Below are positions 46,697-56,030 of a stretch of 64,000 nt of DNA, in pieces; the first letter of the stretch is position 1, and each line of letters begins with the position of its first letter. Where the stretch lies: positions 2,976,001 through 3,040,000 of the forward strand of contig NZ_JACHMP010000001.1 in assembly GCF_014204985.1 (NCBI RefSeq), given 5' to 3'. The stretch comes from Streptosporangium becharense (GTDB taxonomy: Bacteria > Actinomycetota > Actinomycetes > Streptosporangiales > Streptosporangiaceae). The notes under the pieces were generated by a model. The model was not told the DNA's origin, made no database searches, and worked only from the letters and a program-made list of their open reading frames with translations. The translations under genes were made by a program, and so were the position numbers.

Positions 46697-48280
46697 CTAC
46701 TTCAGGTGCAGTCGTTTCATGAGCTTGAGCACGTTCGTGAGGGTCTCGGCGTACCTGTCGTACGGCAGGCCGAGGACCGGCTCGAAGCCCAGCCAGGTGG
46801 CCTGGCTGGAGACGGTCTGCGCCTCGGTGTACTTCAGCAGCCCCTCCGCGCCGTGCCGGCGGCCCAGGCCGGAGGACTTCATCCCGCCCATCGGGGCGTC
46901 ATAGGAGCCGTAGGCCGAGCCGTACCCCTCGTTGATGTTGACGGTGCCCGCCTTGATCCGGGCCGCGAGCGCTCGCCCGCGCGGCACGTCGCCGGTCCAG
47001 ATGGAGGCGTTGAGGCCGTAGTCGGTGTCGTTGGCCCGTTCGACCGCCTCGTCGTCGTCCGAGAAGCGGTAGACCGAGACGACGGGCCCGAAGGTCTCGG
47101 CGCGGCACAGGTTCATGCTCTCGTCGACGCCGGTCAGGACCGTGGGCTCGTAGAACAGCGGGCCGATGTCGGGGCGGGCCCGGCCGCCGGTGAGGACGCG
47201 GGCACCCTTGGCGACGGCGTCGTCCACGTGGGCGGAGACCGCCTCCAACTGCCGCCGCGAGGTGAGCGAGCCCATCTGCACGCCCCAGTCGAGCCCGGTG
47301 CCGAGCCTCATGTTGCCGGTCAGGCGGACGAACCGCTCCAGGAACGCGTCGTGCACGGAGTCGTGGACGTAGAGCCGCTCAATGGACAGGCACAGCTGCC
47401 CGGCGTTGCTGAAGCAGGCGCGCAGGGCGCCCTGGGCCGCGAGGTCCAGGTCGGCGTCGTCGAGCACGAGCATCGGATTCTTGCCGCCGAGCTCCAGCGA
47501 GCAGCCGACCAGTCGCCTGCCCGCCTGCTCGGCGATCACCCGACCCGCCCGGGTGGAGCCGGTGAAGGCCACGTAGCCGGCGCCGTCGATCAGCGGCTCG
47601 CCCAGCTCGGCGGGGTCGCCGAGCACGACCTGCCAGATCTCGCGCGGCATCCCGAGGGAGACCAGCAAGTCGATCACCCACAGCGTGGACAGCGCGGTCT
47701 GGGTGTCGGGCTTGTGCACCACGGCGTTGCCCGCGAGCAGCGCGGGGACGACGTCGGCGACGCCGAGCGACAGCGGGTAGTTCCACGGGGAGATCACGAC
47801 CACGGTGCCGCGCGGCCGGCGTTCCTCGACGGTCCTCGTCGCGACGGGGAAGATCCCCGCCCGGCGCCTGGGTTCCAGCAGGCCGGGGGCCCGCCGCGCG
47901 TAGTAGAGGGTGGAGAGCGCGGAGTCGAGCACCTCCTCGAAGGCGTGCCTGCGCGCCTTGCCGGTCTCCCACTGGACCACGTCGAGGATCTCCTCGCGGC
48001 GGTCGAGGATGGCGTCGTGCAGACGCAGGAAGGGCACGACCCGCTCACGCGCGGGACGCGCCGCCCACGCCCGCGCGGCCTCGCGCGCCGCGGCGTGCGC
48101 GGCGCGGACGTCGCCGGCGGTGGAGACGGGCAGTTCGGTGAGAACCTCGCCGGTGAACGGCGCGACGATCTCCTGGGTCTTCCCGCCGGAGGTCACCTGC
48201 CGTACGACACGTTCGATCATGCGGGGGTCGAGTGTCCGGGTCACGCCGGGTGCCCGGGCCACGTCAGGGGGGATGGCCAT
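46697..48280 (-). CDS. gabD2: Succinate-semialdehyde dehydrogenase (GabD2-type)
   Basis: 527 aa ALDH. ISPWNYPLSLG, FTGSTRAGR (NAD(P) loop), LELGGKNPMLVLDDADLDLAA with the general-base Glu, and SNAGQLCLSIERLYV holding the catalytic Cys near 300. The sequence resembles actinobacterial GabD2, which oxidises succinic semialdehyde to succinate with NADP. The GMC oxidoreductase and PLP decarboxylase genes follow on the same strand, suggesting amine or alcohol to aldehyde to acid catabolism. The 5' end of this gene was copied in the neighbouring segmental duplication. Confidence 0.9.
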   Translation of the reverse strand: MAIPPDVARAPGVTRTLDPRMIERVVRQVTSGGKTQEIVAPFTGEVLTELPVSTAGDVRAAHAAAREAARAWAARPARERVVPFLRLHDAILDRREEILDVVQWETGKARRHAFEEVLDSALSTLYYARRAPGLLEPRRRAGIFPVATRTVEERRPRGTVVVISPWNYPLSLGVADVVPALLAGNAVVHKPDTQTALSTLWVIDLLVSLGMPREIWQVVLGDPAELGEPLIDGAGYVAFTGSTRAGRVIAEQAGRRLVGCSLELGGKNPMLVLDDADLDLAAQGALRACFSNAGQLCLSIERLYVHDSVHDAFLERFVRLTGNMRLGTGLDWGVQMGSLTSRRQLEAVSAHVDDAVAKGARVLTGGRARPDIGPLFYEPTVLTGVDESMNLCRAETFGPVVSVYRFSDDDEAVERANDTDYGLNASIWTGDVPRGRALAARIKAGTVNINEGYGSAYGSYDAPMGGMKSSGLGRRHGAEGLLKYTEAQTVSSQATWLGFEPVLGLPYDRYAETLTNVLKLMKRLHLK

Positions 48281-48313
48281 GCCCGCAGCGTAATCGGCCG
48301 CAACGAACGATGG

Positions 48314-48327
48314 CTACCGGTCGGTAG
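48314..48327. promoter_or_regulatory. Palindromic operator candidate, copy 1
   Basis: CTACCGGTCGGTAG: perfect 6-bp arms with a 2-bp centre, in the 88-bp gap between divergent gabD2 and the first lipoprotein gene. The sequence has the look of a TetR-family operator. It is kept unchanged in the second unit (50427-50440). Confidence 0.6.
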
Positions 48328-48368
48328 AAAGCGCGAACCTCGTGCGCCGCCCCCCTGTCGTAGGGGAC

Positions 48369-50324
48369 ATGAGGAAATCCACGCGCGCGGCCGGCGCGAT
48401 CATGCTCGCCACCGCGCTGTTCGTCACCGCCTGCACATCCACCGGAGCGGGGACAGGATCGGGATCCGGTACCGGCCGCGCGGAACCGACCGGCCAGGGG
48501 AAGGCCGGGCTCGTCTCCTACAGCGGTTGTGACGACATGCTGGCCGGGTTGCACGCCGGAATGAGGAGGGCCGTCGGTCCGGGGGGCCTCAGCGGCCCGA
48601 GCACCTCCAGGTGGCGGTTCGCGGACCCGGCCGCCAACAAGCTGGCGGACTCCACATATGGGCAGATCACCACGAACACGCACGAGACCGGGGTCGACGA
48701 GCCGGACCTGGTGAAGACCGACGGCAACCGGTTGATCACCGTCAACCATGGTGTGCTCCGGGTGGTGGACACCAGGAGCAGGAAGGTCACCGGCACGCTC
48801 AGGCTCTTGACCGAGAACGTGAGGAACGGGCCGGTCAACCTGCTGGTCAGCGGTGACCGGGCACTGGTGCTGTTCCCCGGGCCCGCGCCCATCCCCTTCG
48901 GCACGGAGACCAAGCGCGCGCGGAGCGACGGGCCGCGTTACGTCCTGGTCGACCTGTCCGGGAAGCCTGAGATGATCGGCATGCTCGCCCCGGACGGCTC
49001 CCAGGTGGACGCAAGGATGGTGGGCTCCACGGTGCGGGTCGTGGTCCTCAGCGAGCCCGACGTCACCTTCCCCGAATTCGGCCGCGACCTGCCGGACGAC
49101 GAGATCACGCGACGCAACACGGAGTTCCTCGCCCAGATCCCGATCGAGACGTGGCTGCCGAAGTACGACCTGACGACGGCCGACGGTGAGACCTCGCGTC
49201 ACACGGTCGAGTGCGGGAAGATCAGTCACCCCGAGAAGTACAGCGGGACCTCGATGCTGACCGTGCACACCATCGACCTGTCGAAGCCGTTCGGTGACAC
49301 CTCCCCGATCGGCGTGGTCGCCGACGGCGACACGGTCCACGGCACCGCCTCCAGTCTGTACGTGACCAGCGACCTGCGCTGGTGGGGGCCCCAGGCGTTC
49401 GAGCCGTCGTTCGTCCAGGAGACTCCGTCGGCCACGGCCTCCGCCCCACAGGAGACGGAGGTGCACCGGTTCGACATCACCGCGGCCGGCGAGCCCCGGT
49501 ACGTGGCCTCGGGCAGGGTGCCCGGCAGGGTGCTCAACCACTACTCCCTGTCGGAGCACGACGGGCACCTGCGCGTCGCCACCACCTCGGACGTCGGCGA
49601 CCCCGGCGGCTCCGCCCGGAACGGCTCCGCCGCCGTCCACGTGCTCGACGCCGGCACCCTCGGCGTGGCCGGCCAGGTCGGCGGCCTGGGGAAGGGCGAG
49701 CGGATCTACTCGGTGCGCTTCGTCGGCCCCGTCGGCTACGCGATGACGTTCGAGCCAGTGGACCCGCTCTACACCCTCGACCTGAGCGACCCGGCGAAGC
49801 CGCGGACGGCCGGTGAGCTGAAGATCGCCGGATACTCGACCTACCTGCACCCGGCGGGCGACGGGCGGTTGATCGGCGTCGGTCAGGAGGCGAGCGAGAA
49901 GGGCCGCACGCTCGGCACCCAGATCTCGCTGTTCGACATCGGCGACCCGGCCGACCCACGCCGCCTGTCGCAGATGTTCCCCAAGGACTCGGGGGCGAAG
50001 ACCCGGCGGAACCACCCGCACACCTTCCTCTACTGGGCCAGGACGGGGCTGGCGGTCCTGCCGCTGGAGACCTCGACGGGCACCGGGCAGACCAACGGCG
50101 CCGCCCTGGTCCTCACCATCGGCGAGTCGGCCATCTCCAAGGTCGGCATGATCAACCACCCCAGGCCCAGGCGGGGGGACGACACCATCGACTGGAAGTC
50201 CATCCCCTGGGACATCCACCGCTCAGTCGTCATCGGTGACAGCCTGTGGGCGGTCTCCGAGGTCGGCATGAAGGTCAACGACCTCAAGACCCTGGCCGAC
50301 CGGGCCTGGATCCCCTTCTCCTGA
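48369..50324 (+). CDS. Beta-propeller domain lipoprotein (copy 1)
   Basis: 651 aa. Lipoprotein signal: KSTRAAGAIMLATALFVTAC with C20 as the lipidated residue. The mature region belongs to the secreted C-terminal beta-propeller family: DEPDLVKTDGNRLITVNHGVLRVVDT, ALVLFPG, SMLTVHTIDLSKP, RIYSVRFVGPVGYAMTFEPVDPLYTLDLSDPAKP, and GMKVNDLKTLADRAWIPF at the end. Exported and membrane-anchored; probably a protein- or ligand-binding propeller, no enzyme motif seen. ATG 48369 matches the start of its paralogue. Divergent from gabD2. Confidence 0.88.
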   Translation: MRKSTRAAGAIMLATALFVTACTSTGAGTGSGSGTGRAEPTGQGKAGLVSYSGCDDMLAGLHAGMRRAVGPGGLSGPSTSRWRFADPAANKLADSTYGQITTNTHETGVDEPDLVKTDGNRLITVNHGVLRVVDTRSRKVTGTLRLLTENVRNGPVNLLVSGDRALVLFPGPAPIPFGTETKRARSDGPRYVLVDLSGKPEMIGMLAPDGSQVDARMVGSTVRVVVLSEPDVTFPEFGRDLPDDEITRRNTEFLAQIPIETWLPKYDLTTADGETSRHTVECGKISHPEKYSGTSMLTVHTIDLSKPFGDTSPIGVVADGDTVHGTASSLYVTSDLRWWGPQAFEPSFVQETPSATASAPQETEVHRFDITAAGEPRYVASGRVPGRVLNHYSLSEHDGHLRVATTSDVGDPGGSARNGSAAVHVLDAGTLGVAGQVGGLGKGERIYSVRFVGPVGYAMTFEPVDPLYTLDLSDPAKPRTAGELKIAGYSTYLHPAGDGRLIGVGQEASEKGRTLGTQISLFDIGDPADPRRLSQMFPKDSGAKTRRNHPHTFLYWARTGLAVLPLETSTGTGQTNGAALVLTIGESAISKVGMINHPRPRRGDDTIDWKSIPWDIHRSVVIGDSLWAVSEVGMKVNDLKTLADRAWIPFS

Positions 50325-50340
50325 CATCCCCTTCGCCTGA

Positions 50341-50393
50341 CGAGTGTCCGGGTCACGCCGGGTGCCCGGGCCACGTCAGGGGGGGATGGCCAT
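50341..50393 (-). pseudogene. 5' fragment of gabD2 left by the duplication
   Basis: Reverse-strand copy of the first 17 codons of gabD2 (MAIPPDVARAPGVTRTL in the intact gene). The start codon and following bases are present, but one G is added in the poly-G run after codon 2, shifting the frame, and the homology ends at 50341. Non-functional remnant. Confidence 0.85.
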
Positions 50394-50426
50394 GCCCGCA
50401 GCGTGATCGGCCGCAACGAACGATGG

Positions 50427-50440
50427 CTACCGGTCGGTAG
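50427..50440. promoter_or_regulatory. Palindromic operator candidate, copy 2
   Basis: The same CTACCGGTCGGTAG as at 48314, upstream of the second lipoprotein gene, with no gene left on its other side. Its retention suggests that it serves the lipoprotein genes, not only gabD2. Confidence 0.6.
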
Positions 50441-50481
50441 AGAAGGGTGAACCCCGGCTGCCGCCGATCCGTAGTAGGGGC

Positions 50482-52566
50482 ATGAGGACATCCACGCGTA
50501 CGGCCGGCGCGGTCATGCTCGCCGCCGCGCTGCTCGCCACCGCCTGCACGTCCACCGGGACGGGGACGGGAACCGCCGACGCCGGTCGTGCGACGCCGAT
50601 CGACCTGACGAAGGCCAGGCTGGTCTCCTACAGCGGTTGTGACGACATGCTGGCCGGGTTGCGCGCCGAGACGGCGAAGAACGTCGGCCCGTGGGGCATC
50701 GGCGGCCCGATCATCTTCGAGGCGCGGTCCTCGGACCCGGCCGCCGCCAAGATGGCGGACTCCGCCCCCGAGCACTCCACCACGAACGTGCACGAGGCAG
50801 GGGTCGACGAGCCGGACCTGGTGAAGACCGACGGCAACCGGGTGATCACCGTCAACCGCGGTGTACTACGGGTGACGGACACTGCGAGCAGGAAGGTCAC
50901 CGGCACGCTCAGGCTCGTGGACGCCGAGCACGTGGGGGCCCCGGCCGACCTGCTGGTCAGCGGCGACCGGGCGTTGGTGCTGTTCTCCGGGGGAGGGATC
51001 ATCCCCTTCGGCGCGGTGGCCAAGCGCGCGCCGAGCCCCGGGCCGCGTTACGTCCTCGTCGACCTGTCCGGCAAGCCCAGGGTGATCGGCTCGCTCACCC
51101 CGGACGGCTCCCACGTGGACGCGAGGATGGTGGGCTCCACGGTGCGGATCGTGGTCCGCAGCCAGCCGCAGATCACCTTCCCCGACCTCGGCCCCGACCT
51201 GCCGGACAACGAGCGCACGCGGCGCAACGCGGAGGTCGTCGCCAAGACCCCGATCGAGGCGTGGCTGCCGAAGTACGAGCTGGCGGCGGCCGACGGGACG
51301 ACATCGAACCACACGGTCGAGTGCGGGAAGGTCAGCCACCCCGAGAAGTACACCGGCACCTCGATGCTGACCGTGCACACCCTCGACCTGTCGAAACCGC
51401 TCGGCGGCACCTCCCCGATCGGCGTGGTCGCCGACGGCGACACGGTCTACGGCACCGCCTCCAGCCTGTACGTGACCAGCAACCCGCGCTGGTGGATGCC
51501 CCGGCCGGTCGAGCCGCCGGTCGTCCAGGAGGCGGCTCCCACGGTCACGGCCTCCGCGGCGGAGAGCCCCGCGGTCTGCGCGTCGGCGTCCGGCGGCGCA
51601 TCCGCGGAGGCCGGCCCCGAGCCCTGCCTCCCCACGGCCCCGCCCTCCGGCGTGACACCGACGGCGAGCGCCGCACCGCAGGAGCCGCCGCAGGAGACGG
51701 AGGTGCACCGGTTCGACGTCACCGCCGCCGGCGAGCCCCGGTACGTGGCCTCGGGCAGGGTGCCCGGCAGGGTGCTCAACCAGTACTCCCTGTCGGAGCA
51801 CGACGGGCACCTGCGCGTCGCCACCACCTCGGACGCCGGCGACCCCGGCCCCGGCGGCTCAGCACCGGACAGCTCCAGCGCCGTCCACGTGCTCGACGTC
51901 GGCACCCTCGGCGTGGTCGGCCAGGTCGGCGGCCTGGGGAAGGGCGAGCGGATCTACTCGGTGCGCTTCGCCGGCCCCGTCGGCTACGTGGTGACGTTCA
52001 AGCAGGTGGACCCGCTCTACACCCTCGACCTGAGCGACCCGGCGAAGCCGCGGACGACCGGCGAGCTGAAGATCACCGGATACTCGGCCTACCTGCACCC
52101 GGCGGGCGACGGGCGGTTGATCGGCGTCGGTCAGGAGGCGAGCGAGAAGGGCCGCACGCTCGGCACCCAGGTCTCGCTGTTCGACGTCGGCGACCCGGCC
52201 GACCCGCGCCGCCTGTCGCAGATGTTCCACAAGGACTCGGGGTCGGAGGCGGAGTGGGACCCGCACGCCTTCCTCTACTGGGCCAAGACGGGGACGGCGG
52301 TCCTGCCGCTGAGCACCTGGACGGGCACCGAGCAGACCAACGGCGCCGCCCTGGTCCTCACCATCGGCGACTCGGCCATCTCCAAGGTCGGCATGATCAA
52401 CCACCCCAGGCCCAGGCCGGTGAACGACACCCGCTTCGCCGCCTTCGACCCGGGCATCCGCCGTTCGATCGTCATCGGTGACAGCCTGTGGACGGTCTCC
52501 GACCTCGGCATGAAGGTCAACGACCTCAAGACCCTGGCCGACCGGGCCTGGATCCCCTTCTCCTGA
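50482..52566 (+). CDS. Beta-propeller domain lipoprotein (copy 2)
   Basis: 694 aa paralogue of the upstream gene, with long near-identical stretches (e.g. DEPDLVKTDGNR, GQVGGLGKGERIYSVRF, GQEASEKGRTLGTQ). Lipoprotein signal with cleavage before C20 (LLATAC). An insertion of ~35 residues (~355-390, Cys/Ala/Pro-rich: PAVCASASGGASAEAGPEPC) relative to copy 1 adds two cysteines that could pair outside the cell. Start ATG 50482 with GTAGTAGGGG upstream. Confidence 0.88.
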   Translation: MRTSTRTAGAVMLAAALLATACTSTGTGTGTADAGRATPIDLTKARLVSYSGCDDMLAGLRAETAKNVGPWGIGGPIIFEARSSDPAAAKMADSAPEHSTTNVHEAGVDEPDLVKTDGNRVITVNRGVLRVTDTASRKVTGTLRLVDAEHVGAPADLLVSGDRALVLFSGGGIIPFGAVAKRAPSPGPRYVLVDLSGKPRVIGSLTPDGSHVDARMVGSTVRIVVRSQPQITFPDLGPDLPDNERTRRNAEVVAKTPIEAWLPKYELAAADGTTSNHTVECGKVSHPEKYTGTSMLTVHTLDLSKPLGGTSPIGVVADGDTVYGTASSLYVTSNPRWWMPRPVEPPVVQEAAPTVTASAAESPAVCASASGGASAEAGPEPCLPTAPPSGVTPTASAAPQEPPQETEVHRFDVTAAGEPRYVASGRVPGRVLNQYSLSEHDGHLRVATTSDAGDPGPGGSAPDSSSAVHVLDVGTLGVVGQVGGLGKGERIYSVRFAGPVGYVVTFKQVDPLYTLDLSDPAKPRTTGELKITGYSAYLHPAGDGRLIGVGQEASEKGRTLGTQVSLFDVGDPADPRRLSQMFHKDSGSEAEWDPHAFLYWAKTGTAVLPLSTWTGTEQTNGAALVLTIGDSAISKVGMINHPRPRPVNDTRFAAFDPGIRRSIVIGDSLWTVSDLGMKVNDLKTLADRAWIPFS

Positions 52567-52750
52567 CATCCGTTCCGCCCGGCATCCGCCGACCGGGCCC
52601 GGACCCCGCGTCCGGGCCCCCCTCCTTTTCGCCCTCCGGGCCCGGCCCCCGGCCTCCGGTCCGGAGCGACCCCGCCCCGGGCCGTGCCCTCCCCCGCACC
52701 CGCGGAGGGGGCGGCCCATGGGCGGCCATTACACCGACACAGCCCTCTTT

Positions 52751-52769
52751 ACAAGATCTTGTCATGACA
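52751..52769. promoter_or_regulatory. Two overlapping palindromes upstream of the M36 protease gene
   Basis: ACAAGATCTTGT (52751-52762) and TGTCATGACA (52760-52769) are perfect palindromes sharing three bases. TTGTCA (52759-52764) could be a -35 with a weak TTACCT -10 at 52782-52787 (17-bp spacer), which would place both palindromes over the promoter. Confidence 0.5.
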
Positions 52770-52853
52770 CTTGAGCCGGTGTTACCTCTTGCGCATCACG
52801 CGTGATTTCCACGCGGTATGGCCGACGACGGCCGTCTCTGCGCAGGAGGCTTG

Positions 52854-55760
52854 GTGTCGCCCAAACCCTGGTTACGCATCACCGTCATCACCGCCGCCAC
52901 CGCGGCGCTCGCACTCCCCCTCCCGGGAATCGCCCAGGGCGAGCCCGGCGGGCAGGCCCCCAAGATCCACGACTTCCAGGCGGAGGAAGGCGCCAAGCCC
53001 GACCTCGACAACCGGCGCGGCAGCGTCGCGCCGCCGGCGTCGTTCGCCCGGTCCGCCGGCGCCGCGACGGTCCGGTGGAACTCCCTCGGCACCCCCGCCG
53101 TCGTCACCGGCGCCGCCCCTCTCGCCGAGGGCCTGGGTGCCGACCCCGAGCAGGCGGCACGGGCCTACCTGAAGGCGAACGAGAACCTGTTCGGCCTCTC
53201 CGGCGAGGCCGTGGACGCACTGGAGAAGATCGCCGCCAACCCCGTCGGGGAGGGCCACGCCGTACTGCTCCGGCAGAAGTTCGGTGACCTGCCCGCGGGT
53301 GTGGACGGCCAGGTCGTGATCGGCGTGCGGGACGGCAAGGTCTTCCACGTGACCTCGACCCTGTCCCGCTCCTCCGAGGCGCCCCCCGCCGCCCGGATCA
53401 CCGAGCAGCGGGCCCTGGAGATCGCCGCCGCGGACGGCGGCATCGACCTGGCCACGGCCAGGACCAAGCAGGTCACCGCCGTGGCGGTGCCCGCACCCGA
53501 CGGGACGCACCGGGCCTTCCAGGTCGTCCTGATCGGCGGCGGTGACGGCCACGCCGCCGCCTACACCATCCACGTGGACGCGGTCAGCGGTGAGATCCTG
53601 ACCCGCGAGAACCTGGTGGACCACCACTTCGACCCGGGCAACCCCAGCTGGGAGGCGTTCCCCGCCAACCCGCCGGCCGACTACTCCTCCACCGACACCC
53701 GCAAGACCTGGTGCCACAAGACCGGCCCGCGCTGCGACTACGTGGTCGGCGGCGACCCCGCCACGGGCAAGGCGTGGGACGTCGACCACGCCACGGACAC
53801 CCCGACGAACACCAGCCTCGGCAACGCCGCCAGGACCTTCGAGAACCGCGCCAGTGAGGACCCGTACAGCGTCGGCACCCGCAGCAACGTGGCCACGCCC
53901 AGCCGGGACTACGCCTACCCGTGGACCAACAAGTGGCACACGGCCAAGTGCGACCCCGCCGTCTTCGACCAGCCGGGCGAGGCCGACCTCGAAGCCGCCA
54001 TCGCCAACCTGCACGCCATGCACAACCGCATGCACGACTGGTCCTACCGGCTCGGCTTCACCGAGACCGCCTGGAACATGCAGAACGACAACGGTGAGCG
54101 CGGCGGCCTCGGCGGCGACCCCGAGCAGGGCAACGCCCAGGCGGGCGCCCGGGTGCCGAGCATCCGCGACAACGCCAACCAGATCACCGGCCCGGACGGG
54201 ATCGCCCCCATCACCAACATGTACCTCTGGCAGCCGATCGCGGGCTCGTTCTACGCGCCTTGCGTGGACGGCGACTACGACATGTCGGTGATCGGCCACG
54301 AGTACACGCACGCGATCTCCGGCCGCATGATCGGCGGCCCGAACGCCGGATGGAGCGGTGCCCAGGCCGGCGCCATGAACGAGAGCACCTCCGACCTGTT
54401 CGCCATGGAGTACCTGGCGGAGTACGGCTTCCGCCCGGCGGGCGACACGCCGTACGTGACCGGCGGCTACGTCACCGGCGACAAGAAGGCGGGCATCCGC
54501 AACTACGACATGTCGGCCTCGCCGCTGAACTACAGCGACATCGCCTACGACCTCGTCGGCCAGCAGGTGCACGCCGACGGCGAGATCTGGTCGGCGACCC
54601 AGTACGACGTCCGCAAGGCGTTCGTCCAGCGGTACGGCAAGGGCACCGCGGCCAAGCAGAAGGCCTGCGCCGACGGCCAGACCCCGGTCGGGCAGTGCCC
54701 CGGCAACCGCCGCTGGGCACAGCTCTCCTTCGACGCGCTGCTGCTGATGGCCTCCGGCGCGGTCAGCTACGTCGACCACCGCGACGCGCTGCTCGCGGCC
54801 GACGCCATCCGCTTCGGCGGCGCGAACCAGGCGCTCATGTGGCGCGCGTTCGCCGAGCACGGCCTCGGCGCGGGCGCCGCGAGCAACGGCCCGAACGACC
54901 CCGACCCGGTGCCCAGCTTCGTCGACCCGTCCGGCAAGAACGGGAAACTCCAGCTCAAGCCGCTGGGTGACGCCAAGGGTGCGGCGCTCAAGCTGTACGT
55001 CGGCCGCTACGAGGGCCGCGCGGTGCCGGTGGCCGACACCGACCCGGCGACCGAGCTCGGCGACACCGTCGAGATGACCCCGGGCCTGTACGACTTCGTG
55101 GTCGTGGGCAACGGGTTCGGGCACACCCGGGTGAAGTTCGCCGTGCTGCCGGGTGTGAAGCTGCCGCTGCCGCTGCCGGTCGCGAAGAACCACGCCTCCG
55201 CAGCGTCGGGTGCGACGGCCACCGGTGACGGTGTCAACCACGCCAAGCTGATCGACGAGACCGAGGCCACGAACTGGGCCTCGCTCACCGGACCGGTCAA
55301 GGGCAGGTCCGTCACCGTCGACCTGGCCGGCACCGACCCGGTGAAGGTCCGCAGGGTCCAGGTCAGCGCCATGCTGCGGCCCAACGTGGGCGACCCGGCC
55401 GACCCCGGATCGCAGAACCGCTTCAGCGCGCTGCGCGCCTTCGAGGTCCTGGCCTGCGACTCCACCAAGAAGGACTGCTCGTCGCCCGACTCCTTCTCCG
55501 TCGTCTACACCAGCCCGGCCGACGCCTTCCAGACCCGCCTGCCGCGTCCCCGAGGGGCCGACCTGCTGATCGAGTCCTTCAAGATCCCGACCACCACGGC
55601 GACCCACCTGGCCCTGCGGGCCGTCTCCACCCAGTGCACCGGCAACCCGCTCTACGCCGGTGAGCAGGACGCCGACCCCAACTCCTCGACCGACTGCGCC
55701 ACGGCGAGCCTCGCCAGGGACCAGCTGCGCGCCGCCGAGTTCCAGGCGTTCTCGCACTAG
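52854..55760 (+). CDS. Secreted M36 (fungalysin-type) metallopeptidase
   Basis: 968 aa. Signal peptide at the start (VSPKPWLRITVITAATAALALPLPGIAQG), an FTP/PepSY-type propeptide (~40-260), then the M36 catalytic domain with HEYTHAISG (zinc His, catalytic Glu; ~482-490) and the third ligand in NESTSDLFAMEY (~509). The C-terminal ~270 residues form a beta-rich region with a DATNWASL-like discoidin-type segment (HASAASGATATGDGVNHAKLID...TNWASL). GTG 52854 is chosen for AGGAGG at 52844-52849; ATG 52818 would add residues before the signal peptide. Extracellular protease. Confidence 0.92.
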   Translation: MSPKPWLRITVITAATAALALPLPGIAQGEPGGQAPKIHDFQAEEGAKPDLDNRRGSVAPPASFARSAGAATVRWNSLGTPAVVTGAAPLAEGLGADPEQAARAYLKANENLFGLSGEAVDALEKIAANPVGEGHAVLLRQKFGDLPAGVDGQVVIGVRDGKVFHVTSTLSRSSEAPPAARITEQRALEIAAADGGIDLATARTKQVTAVAVPAPDGTHRAFQVVLIGGGDGHAAAYTIHVDAVSGEILTRENLVDHHFDPGNPSWEAFPANPPADYSSTDTRKTWCHKTGPRCDYVVGGDPATGKAWDVDHATDTPTNTSLGNAARTFENRASEDPYSVGTRSNVATPSRDYAYPWTNKWHTAKCDPAVFDQPGEADLEAAIANLHAMHNRMHDWSYRLGFTETAWNMQNDNGERGGLGGDPEQGNAQAGARVPSIRDNANQITGPDGIAPITNMYLWQPIAGSFYAPCVDGDYDMSVIGHEYTHAISGRMIGGPNAGWSGAQAGAMNESTSDLFAMEYLAEYGFRPAGDTPYVTGGYVTGDKKAGIRNYDMSASPLNYSDIAYDLVGQQVHADGEIWSATQYDVRKAFVQRYGKGTAAKQKACADGQTPVGQCPGNRRWAQLSFDALLLMASGAVSYVDHRDALLAADAIRFGGANQALMWRAFAEHGLGAGAASNGPNDPDPVPSFVDPSGKNGKLQLKPLGDAKGAALKLYVGRYEGRAVPVADTDPATELGDTVEMTPGLYDFVVVGNGFGHTRVKFAVLPGVKLPLPLPVAKNHASAASGATATGDGVNHAKLIDETEATNWASLTGPVKGRSVTVDLAGTDPVKVRRVQVSAMLRPNVGDPADPGSQNRFSALRAFEVLACDSTKKDCSSPDSFSVVYTSPADAFQTRLPRPRGADLLIESFKIPTTTATHLALRAVSTQCTGNPLYAGEQDADPNSSTDCATASLARDQLRAAEFQAFSH

Positions 55761-55782
55761 GTCACGTCCATCGCATCCCGGG

Positions 55783-55818
55783 CCGCCGCCCGGCCGCCGT
55801 ACGGTGGCCGGGCGGCGG
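55783..55818 (+). terminator. Intrinsic terminator of the M36 protease gene
   Basis: A perfect 13-bp stem (55783-55795 with 55806-55818) whose loop contains CCGTACGG, followed by TCCCGTTTT. One of the few terminators here with a T-run. Confidence 0.85.
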
Positions 55819-56030
55819 TCCCGTTTTCCCCGGCCCCGGGCGAGCCGCCCGACCGGAGCGACGGTCACGTTCGAATTTCTTTCGACTACACTCCGTGACA
55901 GGCGGGTCGCCCTCGTGGCCCGCACCTCGCGGGGGCGCTCCCGTTCTTCCCCGGGCCCGGCCCGCTCGTCCCGGGGCGGCCCACTCCGCCGGCCGTCCCC
56001 GCCCGAGTCTTCCGCAGGAGGGGGACCCTC

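Larger units (their letters stand above)
48229..52566. repeat. Tandem segmental duplication (~2.1 kb units)
   Basis: Unit 1 (48229-50340) and unit 2 (50341-52566) begin with the same sequence, near-identical for ~100 bp: 5' end of gabD2, divergent promoter and palindrome. Each continues into a beta-propeller lipoprotein gene. Unit 2 has an extra G in the run before the gabD2 start and an in-frame insertion in its lipoprotein gene. Confidence 0.9.

Noticed and set aside
44903..48532. 1209-codon forward open frame across the GMC and gabD2 genes
   Set aside because: Antisense to two well-supported reverse genes; no protein-like motifs and it runs across an intergenic terminator and promoter.
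52872..55925. 1017-codon reverse open frame opposite the M36 protease gene
   Set aside because: Shadow of the protease gene, and it would read through the strong terminator at 55783-55818.
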